A DNA stretch of 64,000 nt from Candidatus Sericytochromatia bacterium (GTDB lineage: Bacteria; Cyanobacteriota; Sericytochromatia; UBA7694). How positions within the stretch are numbered: the first letter of the stretch is position 1; every line of letters starts with the position of its first letter. The stretch is taken from contig JADMKE010000024.1 of assembly GCA_018780035.1 (NCBI GenBank), positions 391,236 to 455,235 of the forward strand. The letters run 5' to 3'. Below the pieces are notes generated by a model. The model was not told the DNA's origin and did not search any database. It was given only the letters and a program-made list of their open reading frames with translations. The position numbers and the translations under genes were made by a program. Positions 16,014 to 24,672 of the stretch are shown in pieces.

Positions 16014-17139
16014 GCCGAGCCAAACGAAAAAAGTCCAATTCGGGGGCAGGGCGATCTGCCAAAACCGCACTGGCCAAAACATCTCCCAGGGCACTCGCAA
16101 ATTTAAATCCATGCCCAGAACAGGGACTGACCAACCAGAGAGATTCATATTCGGGATGTCTGTCGATCAAAAAATGCCCATCAGGGGTATTGGTATACAT
16201 ACAAACTGCCGTTTTGCTCAGTTTGGCTGGGTATTTGCTACCGAGGGCAGGAAAAAAACGCGCTAAAAATTCTGTCATTTGCTCAATTTCTGCAGGTTCA
16301 ACACTTTGGCTGAGCTGATCTGGGTCTTGAGGCCTTCCTGGTAGGTGCTGGGCTATTTTAAAACCCTCGCCCTGATCTGGAAAGCCATAGAGAAATTCAT
16401 CGGGGCCATACTCCAATAAAAAGATTGGAAATTGGCCGATGGCAAAGGGATTGGGTTTAGGGGTTTCAAACCAATAAAGCACCTGCCGGGTGACCTGCAA
16501 GGGCAAAGCCAATTCAGGCAAGATCGAGCCTGTCCAGGCACCACTGGCAATGACCACCTTCTCACAGCGCAAACTGGATTCTGAGGTCTGCAAGACAAAA
16601 CCAGAACCCTCTCTTTGCCAGTTCAACAGCGGTTGGTTTGTCAAAATTTCGGCACCCGCCCGACGGGCCAAATCGAGATAGCTGGCGATACATTTTTCGG
16701 GATAAAGCAACCCCGCTCGCTGCTCATTGAGTCCGATCATGTCAGCGGGCAGAGAAAAGGCTGGATACCGGGACATGACTTCTTGCTGACTCAAGATTTC
16801 GTGGGCAATGCTGTAGCGCTCAGCACTTTCACGGGAGCCTTGGATCAAGGTGCTGTCGGGTTTACCGAGCATCAATCCGCCGGTTTGCAACAAGAGTGAA
16901 TCGCCACTCTCAGCTTCGAGCTTTTCCCAATTGCGATAAGCCGTTTGCAAGAGCGGGACATAAGCAGGGTGCTCAAAATAGGCCTCGCGAATCACCCGGG
17001 TTTGGCCATGGGAGGAACCCAAGTTATGGGGTGGGGCAAAACGGTCCAAGCCCACCACCCGCGCACCTTGTTGTGTCAGATAATAGCTGATCGCAGAGCC
17101 CATCGCTCCGAGCCCAATGACGGCTACATCCCAATTCAT
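16003..17139 (-). CDS. soxA: monomeric sarcosine oxidase-like flavoprotein
   Basis: The 378-residue protein belongs to the DAO family, matching monomeric sarcosine oxidase / N-methyltryptophan oxidase, which demethylates sarcosine or related N-methyl amino acids and yields H2O2. The FAD dinucleotide-binding motif GLGAMGS is at 9-15. 'LGSSHGQTRVIREAYFEHP' is the family's active-site stretch. C313 in CMYTNTPDGHF sits where the covalent flavin Cys of MSOX lies. 'PCSGHGFKFA' is also conserved. The start overlaps the stop of the upstream CPBP gene by 4 bp (17136-17139), so the pair is translationally coupled. The exact substrate among N-methyl amino acids is not decided by sequence. Confidence 0.88.
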   Translation of the reverse strand: MNWDVAVIGLGAMGSAISYYLTQQGARVVGLDRFAPPHNLGSSHGQTRVIREAYFEHPAYVPLLQTAYRNWEKLEAESGDSLLLQTGGLMLGKPDSTLIQGSRESAERYSIAHEILSQQEVMSRYPAFSLPADMIGLNEQRAGLLYPEKCIASYLDLARRAGAEILTNQPLLNWQREGSGFVLQTSESSLRCEKVVIASGAWTGSILPELALPLQVTRQVLYWFETPKPNPFAIGQFPIFLLEYGPDEFLYGFPDQGEGFKIAQHLPGRPQDPDQLSQSVEPAEIEQMTEFLARFFPALGSKYPAKLSKTAVCMYTNTPDGHFLIDRHPEYESLWLVSPCSGHGFKFASALGDVLASAVLADRPAPELDFFRLARLRV

Positions 17140-18011
17140 ACAACAGTCTCCCTTTTTTTTCTCAGATACAGTATCCCACAGGCCAGAAGTGAGAGCAGAA
17201 CAAATTGGCCCAAATTCCAGACGGGATCAAAACGCGAAGAATGAAAGAGAGCAGGGGTGCGAATGACAGCCAAATCATAGCTGAGGATTAAAAAGGCAAA
17301 CAGATTGGTTCCCAGGTGCCAAGCCAAAACACGCTCCAAGCCTTGCTCCCAGAGCAAAAGCAAAGCAGCCAATATGGCAAAGAGCAAATAATAGCCCACA
17401 ACCAGCCAGGCAGCAGGGGTATTTAACTCGGGATTCTGCAAATGCACCAAGGCAAAACAAAGGGCGCTCAAAGCAATGGTCAAAGTCATTCCCAGTTTAG
17501 TATGGGTTCCTTTAACTTTAAATAAGCGCAAAAACAAGCTGGGCAAATAGACCCGAAAAAAACTCTCTTCAGCCCAGACCTGCAAAGGGGTGAGCAAACA
17601 AATTGCCAAAAGCCAGTATGGCCAATTGGGAACCAATCCTTTAAAGACCACACTGCCTGGATAAAGCAGGGCCTCAATGCCAGAAGAGAACAGCAACAAG
17701 CCGCTCCAAATTCCCAATGTCTCCCAGAAAGCCCCCATGCGCCAAGGTCGTCCAGTTGGACACAACAAAACGTGTGCGGGTTGCTGATTCAAACCCAATT
17801 GAACGGCGATATAGGCCAAGGCAAAACAGACAAACCCAGCATGAATGGCGACATACAACGATAGGGCTGAACCCGTTAAAAAAGTCACTTGCCACAGGCC
17901 CATTAAATAGAGCGAAACAAACGAACCGAGCCCCATCCATGCCAATAGAATCAGCAGGGCCCCGCCCAAGAGACGGAAAAAGGAATGGGCAGAATCCCAA
18001 GGGGCAGTCAT
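17136..18011 (-). CDS. CPBP family intramembrane glutamic endopeptidase
   Basis: The 291-residue polytopic protein has about eight membrane segments. It carries the CPBP/Abi (Rce1-like) motifs: EEsffR at E148, E149 and R153; H190 in FALVHLQ; and H232/N236 in WHLGTN. These are the catalytic Glu and His positions of the family, which cleaves membrane substrates or processes prenylated or leader peptides. No leader-peptide gene was seen nearby. It is coupled to soxA by a 4-bp overlap and lies 13 nt after the HIT gene, so HIT-CPBP-soxA probably form one transcript. The substrate is unknown. Confidence 0.87.
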   Translation of the reverse strand: MTAPWDSAHSFFRLLGGALLILLAWMGLGSFVSLYLMGLWQVTFLTGSALSLYVAIHAGFVCFALAYIAVQLGLNQQPAHVLLCPTGRPWRMGAFWETLGIWSGLLLFSSGIEALLYPGSVVFKGLVPNWPYWLLAICLLTPLQVWAEESFFRVYLPSLFLRLFKVKGTHTKLGMTLTIALSALCFALVHLQNPELNTPAAWLVVGYYLLFAILAALLLLWEQGLERVLAWHLGTNLFAFLILSYDLAVIRTPALFHSSRFDPVWNLGQFVLLSLLACGILYLRKKRETVV

Positions 18012-18024
18012 TAAATCGGGTGAC

Positions 18025-18372
18025 TTAGCCGGGAGGCCAGATCATCTGGCGACCGGCCAGCAGATGCAGGTGGATATAGTCCACCGTCTGTTGGCCATCT
18101 CTGCCATGATTGATCACCACGCGGTAGCCATTTTCAGCCAAGCCCAAAGCACGGGCGGCGCGGGCAGCACCCACAAAAAGCTGCCCCACTTCTTCGGGGT
18201 TGGTATCGGCCAAATCATCGTAACAGCGCTTTTTTTGTTTGGGGATCACCAAGACATGGATGGGCGCTTGGGGCATGATGTCTTGAAAGGCCAAGACATG
18301 TTCATCTTCGTAGACCACTTGGGCGGGAATTTCACCAGCCAGAACGCGGTCAAAAATTGTCACTTCACTCAT
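18025..18372 (-). CDS. HIT family (HinT-like) protein with altered histidine triad
   Basis: The 115-residue protein has the HinT layout: 'IFDRVLAGEIPAQVVYEDE' at the start, 'FQDIMPQAPIHVLVIPK' and a C-terminal 'GQQTVDYIHLHLLAGRQM'. HinT hydrolyses purine phosphoramidates and AMP-linked compounds. The normal HxHxH triad is here YxHxH: the first His is replaced by Tyr, while the second (nucleophile) and third remain. The ATG at 18372 is chosen because AAGGA is 7 nt upstream; an upstream start would add 12 residues foreign to the family. It lies 13 nt before the CPBP gene. Activity is uncertain given the changed residue. Confidence 0.9.
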   Translation of the reverse strand: MSEVTIFDRVLAGEIPAQVVYEDEHVLAFQDIMPQAPIHVLVIPKQKKRCYDDLADTNPEEVGQLFVGAARAARALGLAENGYRVVINHGRDGQQTVDYIHLHLLAGRQMIWPPG

Positions 18373-18404
18373 AAAATTTCCTTGGGGTTTAAACTGAGCT
18401 AAGC

Positions 18405-19766
18405 TCAATTCTGTTGGGGTTTTTCAGTCGCTTCCATCACGATATAACCGTTTTGGTGGACCAATTGAGAGATATAACCGAGGTCGATGCCGCTCATGCC
18501 TTTGATTGCTACGCCATCGCCATAAGGGGTGCCCGTCTTGACCAACTTCTGAACCTTTTCGCGCACCAGACCCAGGGGCAAAGGGATAAAGCCAATCGCT
18601 TTGGGACTGTTGGGCGTAAACATCAATTGGCCTTCATGGGTGCGACCAAATGTGAGGTTCATTGAAACAGGCACAGCACCAAACAATTTGCCTTTGAGGT
18701 GAGCGCCGTCTTTTTTCAGGGTGGTGTCGATATCGGTAAAATCGTCGGTTTCACCAATTTCGTCTTTGATCAGCTCTTCGAAGCGGGCGTCTGTAATGCC
18801 TATAAATCCGCTTTTGACTTGAATGCTGCGTTCGGGGCCAACCACATTGAGTCCGAGGGGGGTGGAAGGGGTCAGGTCATAAATATTGAGTTTGCCCTCT
18901 TTGAGAAAGAACCCATCGATATACGCATGTCCAGCAGTGGCCTTGACATAGGCTGGCTCCACTTGTTGTTTTTCACGCAGGGCCCGAGCGGCATCTTCGG
19001 GAGTATCACCCACCACCAATTGTAAGCGGCCCAGATGGGTGCTCACACCGTGTACATTGGCCTGAAGGCCGATTGCATCATCCAAATTGCTGACTGTGGT
19101 GCCCAGATTGACAAAAAGGGAATTGCCCTGGGAATAATAGCCCTCATTGGGATTGTGCAATTTGAGTAATTTGTCGAGGTTCATCCCTGTGACTGACATC
19201 AGACCATTTAAGCCAATGCCTGCCACTTTGGCTTTTCCCAGGTCATAGCGGATTTCGCCAGCGGGTGTCGAAGAAACAGTGCCTTTGATATCAATCGGGA
19301 GATTCATCCCCAAAGCCCGCACTTTGCCTTCGACACGCACCTCATTGTTGGGGTTAAACGTCACGCGCAGGTCTTTGACCAGCGGTTTTTTATTGCTGCC
19401 TTCAGTTTTGCGATTGAGCAGACGCTCAACGGTCAGGGTGGCATCAACATCGGAAACAGAAGCCACTCCGGCTTTGACATGTAAATTAAAATCCAGCTCT
19501 TCGATATCTATCGGTGTATTGGGGGTTTTGTCATGGAAAGAGGCTTCCATATAATCGGCTTTGAGCCCGAGGGTTTTGCCAATAATGCGCAGGCCGACAT
19601 TTTTGCCCTGAGCTTGAATGGTATTGTCACCGACCAATCGGGGGGTCCAGGTGTCCTGGCTTGAATAGGGGGAGACGGCAGGCTGTGAAGCGGACAGAGT
19701 GGGCTGTGCGCTGGTTGCGGGCTTAAATTGAATATTTGCGAGGGTCGATGAAGCGCTGACGTACAC
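18405..19766 (-). CDS. hypothetical protein with repeated beta-rich segments (LmeA/DUF2993-like texture)
   Basis: The 453-residue protein starts at GTG 19766 (GGAAA six to eight nt upstream). It has a 40-residue Ser/Ala/Pro-rich start without a signal peptide, then long beta-rich stretches such as 'VKDLRVTFNPNNEVRVEGKV', 'GMNLPIDIKGTVSSTPAGE' and 'GAHLKGKLFGAVPVSMNLTF'. Strand pairs followed by 'G..I..L' loops resemble the lipid-binding LmeA/DUF2993 tubular folds, but there is no diagnostic motif and I do not claim the family. It ends 32 nt before the HIT gene and could be in the same transcript. Confidence 0.65.
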   Translation of the reverse strand: MYVSASSTLANIQFKPATSAQPTLSASQPAVSPYSSQDTWTPRLVGDNTIQAQGKNVGLRIIGKTLGLKADYMEASFHDKTPNTPIDIEELDFNLHVKAGVASVSDVDATLTVERLLNRKTEGSNKKPLVKDLRVTFNPNNEVRVEGKVRALGMNLPIDIKGTVSSTPAGEIRYDLGKAKVAGIGLNGLMSVTGMNLDKLLKLHNPNEGYYSQGNSLFVNLGTTVSNLDDAIGLQANVHGVSTHLGRLQLVVGDTPEDAARALREKQQVEPAYVKATAGHAYIDGFFLKEGKLNIYDLTPSTPLGLNVVGPERSIQVKSGFIGITDARFEELIKDEIGETDDFTDIDTTLKKDGAHLKGKLFGAVPVSMNLTFGRTHEGQLMFTPNSPKAIGFIPLPLGLVREKVQKLVKTGTPYGDGVAIKGMSGIDLGYISQLVHQNGYIVMEATEKPQQN

Positions 19767-19859
19767 TGCCGATTTCCATTCTGGGGGTGGTGTTACATCA
19801 TTAGTTATAGGTTAGAGAGAGGTTAAACTTTCGTTAATTTGAAAAAATAACTGAAAAGT

Positions 19860-20720
19860 TTAAAGGCGCTGACAACTGCGTCCCCCGCCGGTATAGAGCG
19901 TTTTATAAGCGCCCAGGTTTTGCCTTTGCAATATTTCATACCAACGGGCAGTGCGTGACGAGCCTTGAATCAGGATTTTGTCGACACTGGGCCCGGTTGC
20001 AAATGAACTGAGAAAATCATAGGCAAAACAGGCACCTTTGCCTTGATCTGCCCGGTATTTTTCCAAACGGCGCACATAGCGCCTCCCCACCTTTTCAACC
20101 ACGAGCAAAAGCGAATGACTTGGGCAAGCGGATGCACCAGAACCGATCACACTGCTCACCGCAAACTGAATACTGGCACCATTGTCCAGCGCAAAAGGCA
20201 GAATTTTGCGAATGCGCAATTGTTTCAATTGGGCAGCTTTGACCCCGCGCTTTTGATAGGTCTCAAGCGTCAATTGGCGGGCAATTTGATCAAAACGCTG
20301 GGAAGGATAAGCGCCTGGATATTTGCGCGGCCCTGGAAACGTAGATGAAAAAGCCAATAACGGCATCAGGCTTTTGTCACTGTGTTTAAACTGGCCTTGA
20401 AAAAGCCCCGAGCCCGTACAGCGGTCTTGGCTGAATTGGTAGGGGCCACTGGTAAAAAGGTTTTTGACTTCTCCGTTTTGAAAGAGTTCCAATTCGGAAC
20501 TCAAAGGCAGAGACTTTTGAAAAAAATCCTGGGCAGAACGGAATTCACGCGAAGGGGGAATTAACTTCTGACTGTCGGGATCCACCAAGACCACCGGTTC
20601 CAGTCCCTCCATGGGATAACCAACATAAAGAGCGGCATGAAGTTCTGCCGCCGCAACGGGTAAAAAGTGACCAAAGGCCAAAAGTCCGGCTATCAATCCA
20701 GCCAGCAAACGCGCAGACAC
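19860..20720 (-). CDS. exported protein of unknown function
   Basis: The 286-residue protein has a signal peptide (MSARLLAGLIAGLLAFGHF, cleavage after AAA near residue 25). The mature part contains four Cys (DRCTGSG, ASACPSH, GACFAYD, GRSCQRL), possibly two disulfides, which suits a periplasmic protein. No family was recognised. The start is GTG 20720 with AGGAGG 8 nt upstream; that Shine-Dalgarno lies in the last codons of the alpha/beta hydrolase (gap 3 nt), so the two are co-translated and may act on the same material. Confidence 0.7.
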   Translation of the reverse strand: MSARLLAGLIAGLLAFGHFLPVAAAELHAALYVGYPMEGLEPVVLVDPDSQKLIPPSREFRSAQDFFQKSLPLSSELELFQNGEVKNLFTSGPYQFSQDRCTGSGLFQGQFKHSDKSLMPLLAFSSTFPGPRKYPGAYPSQRFDQIARQLTLETYQKRGVKAAQLKQLRIRKILPFALDNGASIQFAVSSVIGSGASACPSHSLLLVVEKVGRRYVRRLEKYRADQGKGACFAYDFLSSFATGPSVDKILIQGSSRTARWYEILQRQNLGAYKTLYTGGGRSCQRL

Positions 20721-20723
20721 GCC

Positions 20724-21617
20724 TCAAGCCTCCTGGGGCAGGGGGGCATCCTTGGCTGACTGTAGACGTTGGCTGAGCCAATCACAGATCATACCAGTGA
20801 CCTCTTTGGCTTGCCGATCGCCCAACATAGAGTGTCCCGAGCCTTGCAGGATGTGAAATTCTTTGTCTTGGCTGGCCAAGGCATCATAAACGGCTTTGCT
20901 AAAGACAGTGGGTATTAAGCTGTCTTTTTCAGCGGCAATCACCAGAGCGGGGGTACTTACATGTTGGGCATAGAGTACATTGTCTTGTTTTTCCATCAGA
21001 TAAGTGTAATTGTGCACCGAGATACTGGTCATGAGGAGCTTTTGGGTTTTGGCACGGGCCATGGCTTCCGTGCTGGTATAAATATCTTTGGCCGTCACTT
21101 TATAAGGGATATAACTGTGGCGACCTGTCAATTTCAGCCAGGGTTTGGCGGCCTGTGAGAGCAAAAAATAGGCCTGTTTTTCAATGCCCAAAACACTCTG
21201 ACGAATTTGATGCATGGGAGCCAAAAGCACGGTGGCCTGGACATGTTTTGACACTTTTGTCGAGAGAAAACGCAAAACGGCGGCGGTGCCCAAACTGTGG
21301 CCAATTAAAGCAGTGCGGTTGAGATCCACTTCAGGGCGGTCAATTAAGGTCTGATAGGCCCGCAAGGTATCATCCAGGTGGCTGTGTTCACTGACATAGC
21401 CACGGGGGCCAGTGCTTTCACCATGGCCCGAAAAATCAAAGCTGAGAACAGCAAAGCCCTTTTGTGCCAAGGCATGGGGAAGAGCCATATATTCTTCCTT
21501 GCAAGAGGCAAAACCATGACAGAGCAAAATGCCAGGAAATACACCTTCTTCTTGGGGAACATAGAGCTTGGCCGCCAAAGTGGTCGAGCCGGGAATGCGA
21601 ATATCTTCTACGTGCAT
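20724..21617 (-). CDS. alpha/beta hydrolase
   Basis: The 297-residue protein has the alpha/beta hydrolase fold: oxyanion HGFASCKEEY, nucleophile elbow GHSLG, acid 'AEKDSLIPTVF' and His in GSGHSMLGD. The 'DFSGHGESTG' loop is typical of YitV/FrsA-like serine esterases or monoacylglycerol-lipase-like enzymes. No signal peptide is seen, so it is probably cytoplasmic. ATG 21617 has GAGGT 9 nt upstream; a GTG two codons earlier is an alternative. It is directly followed by a coupled exported protein. The substrate cannot be told. Confidence 0.85.
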   Translation of the reverse strand: MHVEDIRIPGSTTLAAKLYVPQEEGVFPGILLCHGFASCKEEYMALPHALAQKGFAVLSFDFSGHGESTGPRGYVSEHSHLDDTLRAYQTLIDRPEVDLNRTALIGHSLGTAAVLRFLSTKVSKHVQATVLLAPMHQIRQSVLGIEKQAYFLLSQAAKPWLKLTGRHSYIPYKVTAKDIYTSTEAMARAKTQKLLMTSISVHNYTYLMEKQDNVLYAQHVSTPALVIAAEKDSLIPTVFSKAVYDALASQDKEFHILQGSGHSMLGDRQAKEVTGMICDWLSQRLQSAKDAPLPQEA

Positions 21618-21746
21618 GTGCACAGCACCTCAGTTTCTGGTAGATAGCTGTGCTCCCAGTTTAAACCATTCAACCCCCAAGCGCCAAACAAACAAGAGCT
21701 TCGGGATTGAACGGGCACCGTCGTGGGGGAGATTATTTATGTACGC

Positions 21747-22457
21747 TTAACCAACAATCTGTTGGGTATCCATTGGCTGAGGGGGGCGATTGGCCAAGGC
21801 ATCTTGGGCCTGCAGGGCGGGATCATTGATCCTCGCCAAGACAGGGTTTTCAAGTCGCTCTAAAAGTTTTTCTGCGGGATCAGCTTGGGCTGGGCTTTCA
21901 GAACCACGGGGACGAATCACCAATTCGGCATTGGCAAAAGCAGACAGATCACCCGCGTTAATCTCACGGCGCTGGGCATCCACGAGATAAATATTGCTGG
22001 GATCAACCAAGGCAAACGTTTCGAGCGCATCTCCCTTTTCTACCGCACGCTCGAAAGCGGCGACATCGCTCACACCGAGTGCTTGGGCCGTCTCTGCAAA
22101 TTGGGGGGTATTTTTCTCTGCTGCCAGTCGCTCTTGTAGGGCCACAGCAGCACCTCGGCCATCCACTTTAAAAGAAATATCTCCTGCCTGGACGGTCAGC
22201 GGTTGGCCTACTTCAGGCGTTTTGAGGCCTTGGGCCGGTGCAACAGGCGGCTCTTTGCCCGTTAATTCAACGCGATCTGTGGGAGCTGATTCAGCTGCGG
22301 CTTCAGCGGCACTGGGAAGATTTTGGATCTGTTGGGCGGGCACAGGACCAGCCAGAATCAGCTGACTGATATCATTCTGACGCTCCTGATCGCGCACAAG
22401 CTGGGCTTGCTGATAGGCTTGGGCTGAATCGAGATTGTTGACACGTTGCTGGTCCAT
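21747..22457 (-). CDS. hypothetical Ala/Gln/Pro-rich cytoplasmic protein
   Basis: The 236-residue protein starts at ATG 22457 with a strong AGGAGG six nt upstream; an upstream in-frame start would add 24 residues without a ribosome site. The first 90 residues are Gln/Ala/Pro-rich and likely disordered. Residues 95-200 look folded ('PLTVQAGDISFKVDGRGAAV', 'VDPSNIYLVDAQRREINAGD', 'ELVIRPRGSE'). No signal peptide or membrane segment is seen and no family was recognised. It stands alone 129 nt upstream of the hydrolase. Confidence 0.7.
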   Translation of the reverse strand: MDQQRVNNLDSAQAYQQAQLVRDQERQNDISQLILAGPVPAQQIQNLPSAAEAAAESAPTDRVELTGKEPPVAPAQGLKTPEVGQPLTVQAGDISFKVDGRGAAVALQERLAAEKNTPQFAETAQALGVSDVAAFERAVEKGDALETFALVDPSNIYLVDAQRREINAGDLSAFANAELVIRPRGSESPAQADPAEKLLERLENPVLARINDPALQAQDALANRPPQPMDTQQIVG

Positions 22458-22621
22458 GGAAGGCCTCCTGGGATAACTCTCTAAATTAAATGTTCTGTAC
22501 AAATGAGTGCTTGTTTTTAGTATACCCAATTTGATCCCAAAAAATCTCTGCTGAAACTTCTCAGGCGTTTAGAATCAGGGGTCAATGGCTAAGACCTGTG
22601 TTTTAAGCTCCCTGAGTTTAA

Positions 22622-22711
22622 ATGAAAATTCTTGTTTTCGATTCCCCCCTGGTCATGTTTGCTGAAAATCGCTATGATTTGTGCGTATATCCAAAACAGA
22701 GTGAAAAATGA
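22622..22711 (+). CDS. possible 29-codon leader ORF coupled to the next gene
   Basis: An ATG at 22622 opens 29 codons (MKILVFDSPLVMFAENRYDL and on) ending at TGA 22709-22711. That stop overlaps the next gene's start as ATGA, a classic coupling arrangement. The ribosome site is weak (GAG about 7 nt upstream) and the peptide is unlike known leaders. It could be chance. Confidence 0.3.
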   Translation: MKILVFDSPLVMFAENRYDLCVYPKQSEK

Positions 22712-24543
22712 GATTTACAGATATATTTGCCGAACTCGACCATCAAGAAAATGGTTTTCTTGACGCCACGACACGTGTATTTCAGCCTCCTGGCTGGCTT
22801 TTCCCCTTGGGGCAAATCAGCCTGTTTTTAGGCACACCTGTGCTGTTCTTTGGCACGGGCATGGCCATGACCCATTATGAACTCGGTGTCCCCGACGTGT
22901 TGTTTTTGGGTGTGATGTTTGGTTCGGTACTGCTGTGGTGGTTTTTGCATTTTGTGTTCTTAGCCAAAGTCAAAAAGGCCCTCGACCACCACCAAAATGT
23001 GGCGATTCAAATCACAAAAATCCAGCTCTTACGTGGGCTTTTGGGGTTTTTACAGGCCGATATTTTACCTGGCAGTGGCCTCAAAGCAGATCTGGATTGG
23101 GGAGATGTCTTTGCCCAAACCCCCATCCGCATCAAACACCGTTCCAAAGGCAAAAAATCACTCTATTTTCGCCAACGCTGGGCAGATCTGCGCTGCCTCT
23201 TGATCGATGGTTCAGAGTTGCGCATTCGCTTTGAAGACAAATATAAAACCCAAGCCACTATTGTCAGGTCCTTGCGCTTACAACGTGGCAGTTTGGATTA
23301 TAATCAACTGCTTTATTCGCCTTCTCTTGCCGCTCAAAGGTTGGGTATGCCTGCAGGAATGAGCTTTCCCCAACAATTTTTATATTGGATTTACGATTTG
23401 AAGCAGATGCGCTTTCGCCAAGAACAACCCACAGGCCTTGAAGACAGCTATGGTATGCAAGAGGCCATTTACGCATTTTTAATCAGCGCGCGGCAGTCCT
23501 ATCGCCTCTTATTGCCAAATACCACCCAGAGAACGACCCAGAAAACAACCCAGACTGAGAAACAGACACAAGCCAAACATACCCCTGCCCCTATCGTTTT
23601 TTCAAAACCACAAGCGGTTCAAGCGGAACCCCCTGACAAAAAAATCACAACCTTACGCTCCCTCAAAACACCCGCTGCCAGCCAAGCCAAATTGCCAACA
23701 AATACCCCCCCTGCTCCGCAAGAGTCAGAGCCGTCTCCCCTTTCCAAAGTGGCGGCATTAATTGCAGACAGCCGCCTGCGCCCCAGAATTACAGGCCAAA
23801 GCCCTACGGGATATACCCTCAGTTGCCAAGGCGAATCAATTGAAATCCGGCTTGAAAAAGTCAAATCACAGGACTATATAAGTCTCAGACTGAATACCCC
23901 TGCTTTAGATGCATTGCCAGCTGTGGACCTCCTAAGGGCCAATCCCAGCCTGGCTCAGATACGCTTGGGTCGGAACAGCCAAGGGCAGACGGCGTTAACA
24001 AAATCCCATTTGGCCTCAGAATTTAATGGTGAGGAGTTTGATGCCTGTTTACAAGAGCTGGGGTATTTCAGCTCACAATTTCAGACCCAACAAACCCTGC
24101 CAAGCCACTTAAAGCGCCTTAAAACACCCACCTCTGACAGTTTTTTGCATGTCTTAAAACAGGTTTTAGCGGGTTTGGAGGCAGAAACCAAACAAGAAGG
24201 GGCCTATTTTAAAGTCAAACTCAAATTTGAAAGTGGCCGAACACAAAAACTGTATCTGCGTACAGATCGCAGCGATTGCTTGGGACGACCTGTGCTCAGT
24301 CTCCAAACCTTCATTCAAGCTGTATCTGCTCAGACACGTTTAGACCCTTATTTGGCACAGAATTTGCAAGCGGGTTATGGTGCACTGGGTTTGGCAAAAC
24401 ACGGGGGGGTGGAACATGTGGTGATGACAGAATGCCAATTGATCCAGAGCGCGAGCGCTTTGGAATTGGAAACCCTGTTGATCCGCTTGGCTGCCAGTGG
24501 TGATCGCCTGGAGCGTGAACTCAGCACCACGGATGCGTTTTAA
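22708..24543 (+). CDS. large membrane-anchored protein of unknown function
   Basis: The 611-residue protein has two membrane segments near the start (about 28-52 and 57-82, 'LFPLGQISLFLGTPVLFFG' and 'VLFLGVMFGSVLLWWFLHF'). Next comes a basic cytosolic stretch (83-265) and a low-complexity Thr/Gln/Lys/Pro linker (270-345, 'TTQRTTQKTTQTEKQTQ'). Two alpha/beta segments at the end (350-450, 470-600) share the pattern 'L..L...L', which may be repeats. No catalytic motif was recognised. The ATG has only a weak GAG site and overlaps a short upstream ORF. No functional call is made. Confidence 0.7.
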   Translation: MRFTDIFAELDHQENGFLDATTRVFQPPGWLFPLGQISLFLGTPVLFFGTGMAMTHYELGVPDVLFLGVMFGSVLLWWFLHFVFLAKVKKALDHHQNVAIQITKIQLLRGLLGFLQADILPGSGLKADLDWGDVFAQTPIRIKHRSKGKKSLYFRQRWADLRCLLIDGSELRIRFEDKYKTQATIVRSLRLQRGSLDYNQLLYSPSLAAQRLGMPAGMSFPQQFLYWIYDLKQMRFRQEQPTGLEDSYGMQEAIYAFLISARQSYRLLLPNTTQRTTQKTTQTEKQTQAKHTPAPIVFSKPQAVQAEPPDKKITTLRSLKTPAASQAKLPTNTPPAPQESEPSPLSKVAALIADSRLRPRITGQSPTGYTLSCQGESIEIRLEKVKSQDYISLRLNTPALDALPAVDLLRANPSLAQIRLGRNSQGQTALTKSHLASEFNGEEFDACLQELGYFSSQFQTQQTLPSHLKRLKTPTSDSFLHVLKQVLAGLEAETKQEGAYFKVKLKFESGRTQKLYLRTDRSDCLGRPVLSLQTFIQAVSAQTRLDPYLAQNLQAGYGALGLAKHGGVEHVVMTECQLIQSASALELETLLIRLAASGDRLERELSTTDAF

Positions 24544-24595
24544 ACCCAAAGTCTGATTTATCTGAAGTTAAGCAAGGGATTGATAGGGTCTCAGG

Positions 24596-24650
24596 AATTG
24601 ATCTGTATCAATTTCAATTTTCAAAATATATACTATACTGGGTATATTAT
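24596..24650. promoter_or_regulatory. two palindromes before the sulfur dioxygenase gene, candidate operator/promoter
   Basis: A perfect inverted repeat AATTGATCTGTATCAATT lies at 24596-24613 (7-bp arms). Next, ATATAC at 24628-24633 and GTATAT at 24642-24647 make a second palindrome inside an A+T-rich stretch that also holds TATACT (24634-24639) and TATTAT (24645-24650) as possible -10 boxes. ETHE1-like genes are often controlled by sulfide- or persulfide-responsive repressors that bind such palindromes over the promoter, so regulation is plausible. No regulator gene is adjacent. Confidence 0.4.
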
Positions 24651-24672
24651 AAAACTCTAACAGGAGCAAAAA

